Below, piece by piece: positions 16,667 through 24,673 of a stretch of DNA of 35,589 nucleotides. The notes under the pieces are model-generated. The model worked only from the letters and a program-made list of their open reading frames with translations. It ran no database searches and was not told where the DNA came from. The stretch is from positions 1 to 35,589 of the forward strand of contig NZ_SCFM01000062.1 of assembly GCF_004138295.1 (NCBI RefSeq), in the 5' to 3' direction. Each line of letters begins with the position of its first letter. Position 1 is the first letter of the stretch. Origin of the DNA: Ectobacillus funiculus. Lineage in GTDB: Bacteria; Bacillota; Bacilli; Bacillales; Bacillaceae_G. The translations under genes and the position numbers were made by a program.

Positions 16667-17236
16667 ATGTCCCCAAGAAAATCTGTACAACAAGAGCTAA
16701 CACGTGAAATGATTATGGATGCAGCAAGAGACCTGTTCGTCCAAAACGGATATGGACATGTATCGATGAGACAAATTGCCAAGGAACTCGGCTACAGCCA
16801 TGGTGCCATTTACTATCATTTTACAAACAAAGCAGAATTATTTTATGCCATGGTACAAGAGCATTTTCACATGCTGGATCATATATTAGCTAACATTATG
16901 GAGCAGGATTTGGAACAGCATGAAAAGCTGAGGCAGGTGCTGCTTGGCTTTATAGAGTTTGGTCTCACACATCAAAACCACTATGAGATTATGTTCCTTA
17001 TTAAGGATGAGGAGGTTAGAAACTTTATTAATGAAGGGCCAAATAAAAGCTATGAAGCATTTGCGAAAAGCGCATATATGTTATGTGACAAAAAGGCATC
17101 ACTTCAAGACATCTGGTCTGTGTTTCTATCCTTGCACGGCTTTGTTACTCACTATAGCCGTCATGTAGTTGGTTATGACGAGGTGAAGGATTTAGCTCGT
17201 TCGCATGTGAATTTTTTACTGAGATCGCTCATATAA
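16667..17236 (+). CDS. TetR/AcrR family transcriptional regulator
   Basis: 189 aa. The N-terminal helix-turn-helix is clear: MIMDAARDLFVQNGYGHVSM, then RQIAKELGYSHGAIYYHFTN, with the family tail KAELFYAMVQEHF. The C-terminal ligand domain is variable and not assignable to a known ligand. AAGGAGG precedes ATG 16667; a GTG at 16646 lies within the operator and is not the start. Matching 17-bp palindromes lie over its own promoter and before the downstream SDR-like gene, so it probably represses both itself and that gene. Confidence 0.88.
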   Translation: MSPRKSVQQELTREMIMDAARDLFVQNGYGHVSMRQIAKELGYSHGAIYYHFTNKAELFYAMVQEHFHMLDHILANIMEQDLEQHEKLRQVLLGFIEFGLTHQNHYEIMFLIKDEEVRNFINEGPNKSYEAFAKSAYMLCDKKASLQDIWSVFLSLHGFVTHYSRHVVGYDEVKDLARSHVNFLLRSLI

Positions 17237-17252
17237 TTTTTTTTAAAGTTTA

Positions 17253-17269
17253 ATTGAACAGCGGTCAAT
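17253..17269. promoter_or_regulatory. TetR operator 2
   Basis: ATTGAACAGCGGTCAAT matches operator 1 in 16 of 17 positions. It lies between a TATAAT box (17232-17237) and the ribosome-binding site of the SDR-like gene, placing that gene under the adjacent TetR. Confidence 0.75.
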
Positions 17270-17286
17270 TAAAAGGGGGAGTTAAG

Positions 17287-18222
17287 ATGAAAAAAGTGTT
17301 AGTATTAGGGGCTTCAGGAGGAATGGGATATTCAATTGTCAAGGAGCTGTGTGAAAGAGGAATTGCTGTCATAGCCTTTGCGCGTACAAAAGAGAAACTG
17401 GAGAAATTGTTTGGCGCAGAGCCCAATGTCACAATCATAACTGGTGATATTTTTCGGGTGGAAGACTTACAAGCTGCTGCTAGAGGAGTAGAGGTTATCT
17501 TTCAAGCAGCAAACATACCGTATGCTGACTGGGAAGGAAAACTAGCTGCCTTTATGACAAATATTGTCCATGCAGCGAAGGAACAGTCCGCGAAGCTTGT
17601 GATTGTAGATAATATCTATGCTTACGGACGGAGCCCTGGCAAGAAGGTAGATGAAGCGGCGCCGAAACAGCCTCATACGAAAAAAGGAAAGCTTCGGTTA
17701 CAGGTGGAAACAATAGTAAAGGAATCCAGTGTGCCGGCACTTATTGCTCATTTCCCTGACTTTTACGGCCCGAATGCTGAAAGCACCATCTTGAACTATA
17801 CCTTGCAAAGCATAGTACAAAACAAAAAGGCCAGCTTTGTCGGAAACCAAAAAATTGCAAGAGAATTCATTTTTACGCCAGACGGGGCAAAGGCTATTGT
17901 CAATCTGGCATTGCGCGAGGAAGCATACGGACAGAACTGGAATATTCCTGGGGCGGGCGTCATCACAGGAGAGGAAATTGTCCAAATGCTTCGAGGAATT
18001 ACGAAGTATGACAAACGAGTATCAACGATCACGAAAGGCATGATTCAATTTCTTGGCTTGTTCAATGCCAATATGCGCGAGGTTGTGGAGATGCTGTATT
18101 TAACGGAAGAGCCGGTTGTACTAAGTGGGGAGAAATATGAAAGAATCATTGGAAAGCTGCCGCGCACCTCTTATGAAGAGGGACTAAGACAGACGATTGC
18201 CTATATGAAGGCGCAGCAATAA
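17287..18222 (+). CDS. NAD(P)-dependent epimerase/atypical SDR
   Basis: 311 aa Rossmann-fold protein. The nucleotide loop is GASGGMG (8-14). VEVIFQAANIPY resembles the extended/atypical SDR strand, and the catalytic region appears as IVDNIYAYGR, with Tyr but no classical YxxxK spacing. HFPDFYGPNAESTILNY and WNIPGAGVITGEEIV are typical of NAD-dependent epimerase-like proteins. AAGGGGG precedes ATG 17287. It is 50 bp after tetR and carries the same operator, so it is the likely effector gene of that regulator. The true substrate, possibly the TetR ligand or a derivative of it, is unknown. Confidence 0.82.
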   Translation: MKKVLVLGASGGMGYSIVKELCERGIAVIAFARTKEKLEKLFGAEPNVTIITGDIFRVEDLQAAARGVEVIFQAANIPYADWEGKLAAFMTNIVHAAKEQSAKLVIVDNIYAYGRSPGKKVDEAAPKQPHTKKGKLRLQVETIVKESSVPALIAHFPDFYGPNAESTILNYTLQSIVQNKKASFVGNQKIAREFIFTPDGAKAIVNLALREEAYGQNWNIPGAGVITGEEIVQMLRGITKYDKRVSTITKGMIQFLGLFNANMREVVEMLYLTEEPVVLSGEKYERIIGKLPRTSYEEGLRQTIAYMKAQQ

Positions 18223-18244
18223 GCGCTCAGTCTGACAAAGGAGA

Positions 18245-18276
18245 GCAGGATGTTATCTTAAGTGGTAAGATCCTGC
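18245..18276. terminator. Hairpin after SDR-like gene
   Basis: GCAGGAT...TTA pairs with TAAGATCCTGC around CTTAAGTGG. Only scattered T follow (CTTTCTT), so terminator strength is uncertain. Confidence 0.5.
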
Positions 18277-18379
18277 ACGATCTTTCTTGGTCCATGAGAG
18301 TGTATTTTTCTCTTTTTGTGTTTATCTTAAGTAAGAAGCTGCAAACTTTTTACATATGCAAGGAAAGGAAGAGATATAC

Positions 18380-18778
18380 ATGAAAAAAACAGTACAGGTT
18401 GTTGGCGCGGTCATTTTTAATGAAACAGACGATATTCTATGTGCCTTGCGTTCCCCTGAAATGGATCTCCCTAATCTATGGGAATTTCCCGGCGGTAAGG
18501 TGGAGGAAGGCGAACAGCCAGAGGACACATTAAGCCGTGAAATCCAAGAAGAGCTAGGCTGCGCCATCGAGATTTTCGAAAGATATGCCGATATTATCCA
18601 TGAGTATCCAAATGTCATTGTAAATTTGATTACATACAAAGCTAAGATTATAGAAGGCACAGCGACTGCAAAAGAGCATGCGGAATTGCGATGGGTGCCG
18701 GCTAAGGAATTACTGCATTTGGAGTGGGCGCCAGCGGATATTCCGACGGTGCAACTGTTGACGGGGGATCGGGGGTAG
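18380..18778 (+). CDS. Nudix hydrolase, MutT-like
   Basis: 132 aa. The Nudix box GGKVEEGEQPEDTLSREIQE followed by ELG (38-60) is complete (G-x5-E-x7-R-E-U-x-E-E-x-G). The N-terminal VVGAVIFNETDDILCALRS and WEFPGGK are typical of (8-oxo-)dGTP diphosphatases, which cleanse oxidised nucleotides. Its length matches MutT. Start ATG 18380 follows AAAGGAAGA; the frame can be extended 8 codons upstream without support. It stands alone between two hairpins. Substrate assignment within Nudix is tentative. Confidence 0.85.
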   Translation: MKKTVQVVGAVIFNETDDILCALRSPEMDLPNLWEFPGGKVEEGEQPEDTLSREIQEELGCAIEIFERYADIIHEYPNVIVNLITYKAKIIEGTATAKEHAELRWVPAKELLHLEWAPADIPTVQLLTGDRG

Positions 18779-18845
18779 GGTTAGAGAGAAATAAGCGTTG
18801 TGTTTACATAGCGGATTATCCTTACAGAAAAGATGGTGGACAAAG

Positions 18846-18873
18846 AAAAAAGGCAGAGGTTTCTGCCTTTTTT
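18846..18873 (+). terminator. Nudix gene terminator
   Basis: AAAAAAGGCAGA pairs with CTGCCTTTTTT over GGTTT. It is bidirectional in form. Confidence 0.8.
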
Positions 18874-18954
18874 CTACCCAAGTCAATAGGATACGAATGA
18901 AACAATAAAAAAGATCTGTACTGAACGGTTTTTATTTTTACGAATCTCATAAAC

Positions 18955-19161
18955 TCATTCTTCATATTTCCTTTTTAAATACTCCAAAACGACTCTATCA
19001 AAAGCCACGATAGCTGCCCATCTACCTTCCCTAAATTGTAGTAAAGGCATGTCCGGAAATTGATTGGTATCGTAAATATGGTATCCCTTGCCTCTAATCC
19101 ATTGCAACTTTAAATGGTCATACTCTTTAATGTCTTGGATAGCCCATCCGATTTCATCCAT
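18955..19161 (-). CDS. Small hypothetical protein (68 aa)
   Basis: It starts MDEIGWAIQDIKEYDHLKLQ and ends FDRVVLEYLKRKYEE. On the minus strand AAGGGG stands about 10 nt before the ATG, so the gene is credible despite its size. The composition is that of a soluble, charged, aromatic-rich protein with no signal peptide, membrane span or known motif. Family not recognised. It diverges from the ABC-F leader. Confidence 0.6.
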   Translation of the reverse strand: MDEIGWAIQDIKEYDHLKLQWIRGKGYHIYDTNQFPDMPLLQFREGRWAAIVAFDRVVLEYLKRKYEE

Positions 19162-19301
19162 ATATTATCATCCCCTTAAAGTGGTTTGTTTAAAAGTATG
19201 CAAAGTATAAAGGGAACATAACTATTTTAAAAAAAGCATGTATTATTGATTTATTTTTTGGCGGATAATCAAGCTTGCACTCGAAATTTCCTACACATCC
19301 C

Positions 19302-19330
19302 TTGACAATTATCCATATACTACCTATGAT
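19302..19330 (+). promoter_or_regulatory. Strong sigma-A promoter of the ABC-F leader
   Basis: TTGACA (19302-19307), a 17-bp spacer and TATGAT (19325-19330). The predicted start near 19337 gives a leader of about 280 nt. Confidence 0.75.
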
Positions 19331-19358
19331 AAGGTTAAATCTAGGAATGGAGGTATCT

Positions 19359-19448
19359 TTGCCGATATGTATTTTGTACACTTTGCTCGCTAATACAAAG
19401 CTATACGAGACAAAGGCGCTGCCTAACGGTGGTATGTGTACAGAATAA
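19359..19448 (+). CDS. Leader peptide uORF of the ABC-F gene
   Basis: A 29-codon frame begins at TTG 19359, five nt after GGAGG (19349-19353). It reads MPICILYTLLANTKLYETKA and ends LPNGGMCTE. An alternative uORF of 8 codons begins at ATG 19367 (MYFVHFAR), farther from the ribosome-binding site. It lies between a consensus promoter and a terminator hairpin directly before an ABC-F gene, the layout used by antibiotic-inducible ribosome-protection genes, where stalling on the uORF lifts termination. GCTGCCT (19418-19424), inside the uORF, can pair with AGGCAGC of the terminator. Confidence 0.5.
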   Translation: MPICILYTLLANTKLYETKALPNGGMCTE

Positions 19449-19569
19449 CTATGCCCATTTTTAGAACGCGGCTTATACGGCAAAAATGCTTTCGTGATTG
19501 AATTCATGTTCTTTATTGAACTGTGTTCTTTTGCAACCCATTTTTGTGTTATTCATTTTTCGCATATCC

Positions 19570-19597
19570 ATCACAGGCAGCTGCCTGTGATTTTTTA
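19570..19597 (+). terminator. Leader terminator (attenuator) before the ABC-F gene
   Basis: ATCACAGGCAG is followed directly by its complement CTGCCTGTGAT and then a T-run. It ends about 24 nt before the coding start, so it must be bypassed for expression. Its 5' arm can alternatively pair with GCTGCCT at 19418-19424. Confidence 0.7.
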
Positions 19598-19620
19598 TTT
19601 GAAGAAAGCGGGGAATGCAT

Positions 19621-21438
19621 ATGCTGATTGTAAAGGCAGATGGAGTTGCAAAGGAATGGAACGGTAAGCAGATTTTTGCGAACGCGCATATTGAAATCTC
19701 ACAGGGCGAACATATTGCTCTGCTTGGGAGAAATGGTACAGGAAAAACAACATTCATCCAAGCTTTGCTTGGGAAAACGAGTATAGATCGCGGCAGCATC
19801 CAGCGCATGCTGCCGATTGAAGAATGGGGCTGCATGGAGCAGCATCTCCATGTTGGGGAAGAAACGACATTGTTGGAGTTCGTATACGCCGGGATGCCAG
19901 AGCTGTCTCGTATCAAGAACGAGATGAGCATATTGGAAAAACAACTTGGACAACAAGATGCGGATTTTGAGTCTTATAATAGGTTGTATGAGCAATATAT
20001 GAATTTGGACGGTTATACGTGGGAGGTACGCGTAGAGACCTATTTACAAAAGGTAAATCTAGCGGCGGATTTGTGGCACCATCCTTTTAACAGCTTAAGC
20101 GGCGGACAGAAAACGAGAGCACAGCTGGCGCGGCTGGCAGCATTGGAACCAAAGCTGCTTATTCTTGATGAGCCGACAAATCATCTTGATAGCGAGACAA
20201 TGGATTGGCTGGAGAACTGGATTAAGCATTATGCGGGTGCTGTTCTGATTGTGTCACATGATCGTTATTTTTTAGATCGCGTTGCTCATGCGATTTATGA
20301 ATTGGCTCCTGAAGGAACAAAGCGTTATAAAGGCGGTTATACCGCCTATCGCTCGCAAAAGGATGCTGAGGAAAGAGCGCTTGCCGCGCAGTATGAAAAG
20401 GAAGAGAGGGAGCGCCGCAAGCTGAAGGAGATTATCACGCAGTATCGAAACTGGTTTCAGCAAAGCCATAACGCAGCCAGTGAGCGGGATCCGTTTCAGA
20501 AAAAGAAGGCAACAAAGCATGTAACGCGTTTTAAAGCGAAAGAAAAATCGTTGGAGAAGCTGTTGGAGAATCGCACTGAGAAGCCGAAGGAGACGGCTCA
20601 GGTAAAGCTAAGCTTTCAGGAAAGCCGCTTTGAAGCAAACTCGCTAGTACGCGTAGAGGAGCTTTCATTCTCTTATGGAAAAGAGCCGCTATTTCAGCAG
20701 CTTTCGTTCTATGTTCAAAAGCAGGAGAGAATCGCTGTGATTGGACCAAATGGTGCAGGGAAAACAACGCTGCTTAAGCTGCTTGTCGGTGATTTGATGC
20801 CAGCTGCTGGCTCGGTTATTCATCATCCAGAGCTGAAAATCGGTTATTTTGCGCAGGAGCTAGGAAAGCTGGATGTGAATCAAACGATCTTAGAAAGCAT
20901 TTTAGCTATTCCAGACATGACACAAACGAATGCCCGTACACTGCTTGGCTGTTTCCTATTTCAGCGGGAGGATGTAGATAAGCGAATTGAAGAATTGAGC
21001 ATGGGAGAGCGCTGCCGGGTTGCTTTTGTGAAGCTGTATTTCTCGGGAGCAAATTTACTCGTACTTGATGAACCTACCAACTATCTTGATATTGAAACTC
21101 GTGAGGTGATTGAGCAGGCGTTAGAGAGCTATCCTGGAACATCGATTATTGTTTCGCATGATCGGTATTTGCTGCAAAAGCTCGCCACAAGAGTGTTATA
21201 CATCAATGGTGAGGAGACAAGAGTATTTCCGGGCACATATGAAGAATTTTGGAATACTAGGCTGGGGGTATCCTCTGAGCAAACGGATGCGATAAATCAA
21301 ATTCAAAAGCTGGAACTAGAGCTAGCGGTATTAGCGGTGCAGGAGGAGCCGGAAACAGAGGATATGCAAAAGGAGCTAATTGCACGTATGCGATTTCTCC
21401 ATGAAGAACTGGCACGTTTGAAGGAAGCCTTACAATAA
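19621..21438 (+). CDS. ABC-F family ATPase, possible ribosome protection protein
   Basis: 605 aa with two nucleotide-binding domains and no membrane segment. NBD1 has Walker A GRNGTGKTT (36-44), signature LSGGQKTRAQLA (about 158-169) and Walker B LLILDEPTNHLD. NBD2 has GPNGAGKTT (about 376-384), the weakened signature LSMGERCR and LLVLDEPTNYLD. The basic, coiled-coil linker between them (about 235-310; EERERRKLKEIITQYRNWFQ) is the P-site-tRNA-interacting motif that defines ABC-F proteins. A short coiled tail ends the protein. The attenuator-like leader suggests an antibiotic-resistance-type ABC-F rather than a housekeeping one. Start ATG 19621 has GGGGA 6 nt upstream; ATG 19615 abuts it. The drug class is unknown. 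Confidence 0.88.
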   Translation: MLIVKADGVAKEWNGKQIFANAHIEISQGEHIALLGRNGTGKTTFIQALLGKTSIDRGSIQRMLPIEEWGCMEQHLHVGEETTLLEFVYAGMPELSRIKNEMSILEKQLGQQDADFESYNRLYEQYMNLDGYTWEVRVETYLQKVNLAADLWHHPFNSLSGGQKTRAQLARLAALEPKLLILDEPTNHLDSETMDWLENWIKHYAGAVLIVSHDRYFLDRVAHAIYELAPEGTKRYKGGYTAYRSQKDAEERALAAQYEKEERERRKLKEIITQYRNWFQQSHNAASERDPFQKKKATKHVTRFKAKEKSLEKLLENRTEKPKETAQVKLSFQESRFEANSLVRVEELSFSYGKEPLFQQLSFYVQKQERIAVIGPNGAGKTTLLKLLVGDLMPAAGSVIHHPELKIGYFAQELGKLDVNQTILESILAIPDMTQTNARTLLGCFLFQREDVDKRIEELSMGERCRVAFVKLYFSGANLLVLDEPTNYLDIETREVIEQALESYPGTSIIVSHDRYLLQKLATRVLYINGEETRVFPGTYEEFWNTRLGVSSEQTDAINQIQKLELELAVLAVQEEPETEDMQKELIARMRFLHEELARLKEALQ

Positions 21439-21460
21439 TACAAAGTGGAGAAACAATCTC

Positions 21461-21493
21461 AGGTTCAAAAGCTTTTAGCTTTTGAACCTTTTT
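21461..21493. terminator. Shared convergent terminator
   Basis: AGGTTCAAAAGC pairs with GCTTTTGAACCT over TTTTA, followed by TTTT. It lies between the ABC-F gene and the convergent deacetylase gene. Confidence 0.85.
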
Positions 21494-21570
21494 GCGTATG
21501 GTATGCAAATTATTATTTTTTCTATGCCAAATCACCGTTGCAGCCTTTACTAGCGCAGCGAATTTTCTTG

Positions 21571-22305
21571 CTATTTATGAAGCGCCTCCGCAAACTGCTT
21601 AAGTGTCATATCATATGTAACAAAAATACGGGGCATGCGGTAAAGTTCATTAGGCTGTCCTGTTTCTTTGAACATACCCGGCTTTACCGTAACGGCAAAT
21701 TTGTAATAGTTCTTCGTTTCAGCTATGACCCTGTCATCGAAAAAGCCAAACGGATAAGCGAGGGCAATCACAGGTTTTCCAGTGATTGATTCGAGCTTTT
21801 CCTTCGATCCCTTCAGCTCGTATTCGGAGTTTGGCGTATTTCGTAAGTCCGGATGTGTAGCAGTATGTGATTGAATGGAAAACAGTTTGGAGTTTGACAT
21901 TTCTAAAAGCTCTGGTCCGGACAGCCGTTTTGGCTTGGTAATAAAGTCAGAAATGGCAAAAATCGTTCCTGCGGGCTGAAAAGTACCATCTTTTAGTTTT
22001 TGAAAGACAGAGAATGCATTCCATAAGTTTTTGTACCCGTCATCAAATGTAACGAAAATGGGTTTTTCCACCTTGTTTACCTCATCCCACCGTTCAAAGG
22101 TAAGAAGCGTATAGCCGTTGTCCTTTAAATACCGCATTTGCTGCTCAAAGCTTTTAGGTGAGACGTATAAATCTCTGATGCCGCTGCCTTTAAATTCATC
22201 AATAGAATGGTACATAAGAATTGGAACAGATTTTTGGGCAGCGGCTTGGGAGCTGAGTCCGAAGATACATGTGAATAATAGTAAGACAGCTATATATTTT
22301 TTCAT
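21571..22305 (-). CDS. Polysaccharide deacetylase, secreted
   Basis: 244 aa carbohydrate esterase family 4 (NodB) protein. The signal peptide covers about residues 1-23 (MKKYIAVLLLFTCIFGLSSQ, then AAA), so it acts outside the membrane. PILMYHSID (28-36), TFDDG (D88, D89) and the metal-binding SHTATH (H147, H151) with ALAYPFG complete the NodB motifs. ATG 22305 follows a strong AAAGGAGGG; a TTG one codon upstream is not needed. It resembles B. subtilis YxkH-type deacetylases. The target could be peptidoglycan, a wall polymer or an exopolysaccharide. Confidence 0.87.
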   Translation of the reverse strand: MKKYIAVLLLFTCIFGLSSQAAAQKSVPILMYHSIDEFKGSGIRDLYVSPKSFEQQMRYLKDNGYTLLTFERWDEVNKVEKPIFVTFDDGYKNLWNAFSVFQKLKDGTFQPAGTIFAISDFITKPKRLSGPELLEMSNSKLFSIQSHTATHPDLRNTPNSEYELKGSKEKLESITGKPVIALAYPFGFFDDRVIAETKNYYKFAVTVKPGMFKETGQPNELYRMPRIFVTYDMTLKQFAEALHK

Positions 22306-22396
22306 CAAATCCCTCCTTTTGCTTTAGTTTGCCATAATTGCGCCGGATACAATCGGGTGAGCAAAATCGAAAAATTAATTGTATAGCATGTGTTTC

Positions 22397-22431
22397 CTTA
22401 TGTTGACATATAGAACATAAGTTCGTATAAT
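22397..22431 (+). promoter_or_regulatory. Consensus promoter with overlapping inverted repeat
   Basis: TTGACA (22403-22408), a 17-bp spacer and TATAAT (22426-22431) match the sigma-A consensus exactly. CTTATGTT (22397-22404) and AACATAAG (22414-22421) form an inverted repeat over the -35 box and spacer. A perfect promoter covered by an operator suggests tight repression of the SRPBCC gene by an unseen regulator. Confidence 0.7.
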
Positions 22432-22461
22432 GGTGATAATCACAAATGAAGGGAGAATGGG

Positions 22462-22917
22462 ATGAAAAGCTGGACAGAAGAAATACCAATCAATGCGTCA
22501 ATTGAACATGTATTTTCGTATTTAGATGGTTCGTTAGAGCAGATGCAAAAGATTATGCCTCAGGTGATAGAGAATACTCCGGTGAAAGAAACAGCAGCGG
22601 TGGTAGGAAATGTGTACCTTCAGAAATATAAGGAAGGCGAAGAAATACAGGAGTACGAGGTGGAAACGCTTGAATATGTGAATACATCCACCCATAAGAC
22701 GTTAAAAGTTGGGTTTGTGCTTGCCAATATGTTTAATATTACAGCTACATATGAATTGGAAAAAATTGATGAAGACCATACATTGTTTAGATATATAGCT
22801 ACAAACCAAGCCTTGAACGAGAATGCGGAACGTTTTTTACAATTTGCAACAAATGAAGTGGTAGTTTCTTTTATCAACCGGGTGAAGTCTGTTGCTGAGT
22901 CCGAATATAACAGTTGA
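22462..22917 (+). CDS. SRPBCC (START/Bet v1-like) family protein
   Basis: 151 aa. MKSWTEEIPINASIEHVFSY is the first beta strand and helix of the SRPBCC fold; the central strands (YEVETLEYVNTSTHKTLKVG, ITATYELEKIDEDHTLFRYI) and the long C-terminal helix (ALNENAERFLQFATNEVVVS) follow. These bind hydrophobic ligands or act in stress responses, and no catalytic residues can be pointed out. A GAAGGGAG site precedes ATG 22462. The following VOC gene starts 45 bp later without a terminator, so the two are probably co-transcribed. Confidence 0.75.
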   Translation: MKSWTEEIPINASIEHVFSYLDGSLEQMQKIMPQVIENTPVKETAAVVGNVYLQKYKEGEEIQEYEVETLEYVNTSTHKTLKVGFVLANMFNITATYELEKIDEDHTLFRYIATNQALNENAERFLQFATNEVVVSFINRVKSVAESEYNS

Positions 22918-22962
22918 ATAATACATTTGTTAAAAAATAAAGAAATTAAAGGAGTGTTACAG

Positions 22963-23373
22963 ATGAAACATCAAGCAACCCCATATCTTACATTCGATGG
23001 CAATGCTAGGGAAGCACTGGAGTATTATAAAGAGGTGTTCCAGGGAGAAATCCTAAGTATCCAAACCTTTGGTGAAGCGGATTTTCCAACTCCTCCAGAA
23101 GCTGATGACAGAATCATGCATGCGCAGTTCAAAAAGGACGATCTATTCATTATGATGTCCGATGCATTTTTAGGTCAGTCAATTGAAACAGGAAATCGTA
23201 TTTCATTGGCGCTTGAATTGGAAAGTGAAGAAGAAATTCAAAAGATATATGACGCCTTTAGTCAGAGCGGTTCTGTTTTAATGGAGCTGCAGGATACGTT
23301 CTGGGGGGCAAAATATGCTAAAGTTAAAGACCGCTTTGATGTGATTTGGGATCTCAATTATACAAAAGCGTAA
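22963..23373 (+). CDS. VOC / PhnB-like glyoxalase-fold protein
   Basis: 136 aa. ATPYLTFDGNAREALEYYKE and VFQGEI at the N-terminus, the RIMHAQFKKDDLFIMMSDA strand block and the C-terminal DTFWGAKYAKVKDRFDVIWD match the PhnB-like branch of the vicinal-oxygen-chelate superfamily. This branch often lacks proven enzymatic activity. Start ATG 22963 follows AAAGGAG by 8 nt; the longer frame from TTG 22927 is unsupported. A terminator lies 16 bp downstream, closing the SRPBCC-VOC unit. Confidence 0.8.
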   Translation: MKHQATPYLTFDGNAREALEYYKEVFQGEILSIQTFGEADFPTPPEADDRIMHAQFKKDDLFIMMSDAFLGQSIETGNRISLALELESEEEIQKIYDAFSQSGSVLMELQDTFWGAKYAKVKDRFDVIWDLNYTKA

Positions 23374-23388
23374 GCATATATGAAAGGA

Positions 23389-23415
23389 AAAGCGGCGTAC
23401 AGCGTCGCTTTTTCT
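23389..23415 (+). terminator. Terminator of SRPBCC-VOC unit
   Basis: AAAGCGGCG pairs with CGTCGCTTT around a short loop (one mismatch), followed by TTTTTC. Confidence 0.7.
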
Positions 23416-23478
23416 ATACATGAGTTCTTTCTGATTGGGAAGTTTTGAGCAGTATTTTTTAGCAAAGAGAGGTTAACC

Positions 23479-24012
23479 ATGACAATTTACATTGCCTTTT
23501 TACGCGGAATTAATGTCGGAGGAAAGAAAATAATTAAGATGGAGAAACTGAAAGATATATTTAAGTCTCTCTACTTTCAAAATGTGAAAACGTATATTCA
23601 AAGTGGAAATGTCATTTTTGATTCAACAGAGGAGAGCGCTGATATTCTTTATAAAATTGAAACCGAATTGGAGAATGTTCTTGGCTACAAAGTCACTTCC
23701 ATCATTCGAACAGCTGATGAACTGGAAGAGATTATCAAGCAGAATCCTTTTAGTGCAAGCGAGGATGTTGAAAAACAGTACGTGACGTTTTTACATAGGG
23801 AACCAACTGTTGAAGCGGCAGATAGACTCATGTCGTACAAAAATGATGTTGATGATTTTTGTGTTACCCATCGTGAAGTTTTTTTGCTGTGTGGCAAAGG
23901 CTACGGGAAAACGAAATTTTCTAATCATTTTCTGGAAAGTAAATTGGATGTGTTGGCTACAACTCGTAACTGGAAAACAGTAAATAAAATTCTAAACATG
24001 ATCAGAAATTGA
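23479..24012 (+). CDS. DUF1697 family protein
   Basis: 177 aa. MTIYIAFLRGINVGGKKIIK, VKTYIQSGNVIFDS and the C-terminal ATTRNWKTVNKILNM are the signature blocks of DUF1697, a widespread cytoplasmic family of unknown function. FLLCGKGYGKTKFSNHFLES fits the middle-to-C-terminal core. GAGAGG precedes ATG 23479. It is flanked by a terminator upstream and by about 390 bp of non-coding DNA downstream. Confidence 0.82.
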   Translation: MTIYIAFLRGINVGGKKIIKMEKLKDIFKSLYFQNVKTYIQSGNVIFDSTEESADILYKIETELENVLGYKVTSIIRTADELEEIIKQNPFSASEDVEKQYVTFLHREPTVEAADRLMSYKNDVDDFCVTHREVFLLCGKGYGKTKFSNHFLESKLDVLATTRNWKTVNKILNMIRN

Positions 24013-24397
24013 TTATTAAGCCTTCGAGGAACATTTGAAAACCTACTGAGATAGGTAGATGACATAGGGTGTATTTGGAAGCAAGTATTATGTTTTTCAT
24101 AATAGCTAAACGAATACTATACATGATTGTACAATGATACAAACAATTGCGTCAGTAGCATATAAGAACGAATCACATTGCTCTCTTCGAACGGAGGGAC
24201 TTCCTGTTTTTTAGGTATATGACGGTTCTGGGTGCGGTCTTTTTTGTTTCGTATAACAACTCACATACCACGTTTGATAATTGGAATGAGAAAGATCATT
24301 GAGAATGATGGCTGTTTTAGGTATGCTGGTAAAGTTGGTAACAAATACATTATAACAAGATATTTAAAAATATAGATATTTGTTGTATACTGACTAA
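24013..24397. other. Intergenic region before the RNA cluster
   Basis: No gene or repeat copy was recognised. A short G/C stem (GACGGTT...GGTC) before TTTTTTG near 24220-24247 may be a weak terminator. The final 60 bp are very AT-rich, with TATACT at 24386-24391 as a possible -10 for the 6S-like RNA. Confidence 0.4.
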
Positions 24398-24640
24398 GCA
24401 GTGAACGAAATGCCTTGTAAATCACAAAGTTGTGATTCAAGTTCTTTTGTTCGCATATATAATCCTACCATGTTTGTGATACCATTTTGTTTTGAACCGT
24501 ACGATTAAAACGGGATGCCTACACTGTTGATGGATGCCATGCCTGCTTGTCAGGATCGCAGGAAATCAATCTGCGGAAACCCACCTGCGAGAGCGGGTTC
24601 CAAAGCAAAGTGGAAAACGGCATATGCGGGAATATGTTTT
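24398..24640 (+). ncRNA. ssrS: Probable 6S RNA
   Basis: About 230 nt with no credible reading frame. ATGCC (24410-24414) pairs with GGCAT (24619-24623) to close the molecule. The central part contains TTTTGAACCGTACG and ACGGGATGCCTAC, then stem-loops such as ATGCCTGC...GCAGG and CACCTGCGAGAGCGGGTTC. A long irregular hairpin with an open centre is the 6S RNA shape, which sequesters sigma-A RNA polymerase. A short hairpin CATAT...ATATG plus TTTTT follows. The call rests on resemblance to Bacillus 6S RNAs and on its place beside the SRP RNA gene. RNase P RNA and tmRNA were considered and do not fit. Ends are approximate. Confidence 0.5.
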
Positions 24641-24673
24641 TAAACGACATAGCGAATGAAGTAAAATATACAT

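Noticed and set aside
19190-19507. Minus-strand 105-codon frame in the ABC-F leader
   Set aside because: It overlaps the promoter, uORF and leader on the other strand and lacks a ribosome-binding site.
21445-21789. Plus-strand 114-codon frame
   Set aside because: It begins in the convergent terminator and runs antisense to the deacetylase gene.
24398-24640. RNase P RNA or tmRNA
   Set aside because: Conserved cores of either RNA (P4 of RNase P; tRNA-like ends and tag frame of tmRNA) are absent, and length is too short for RNase P. 6S RNA remains the best fit.
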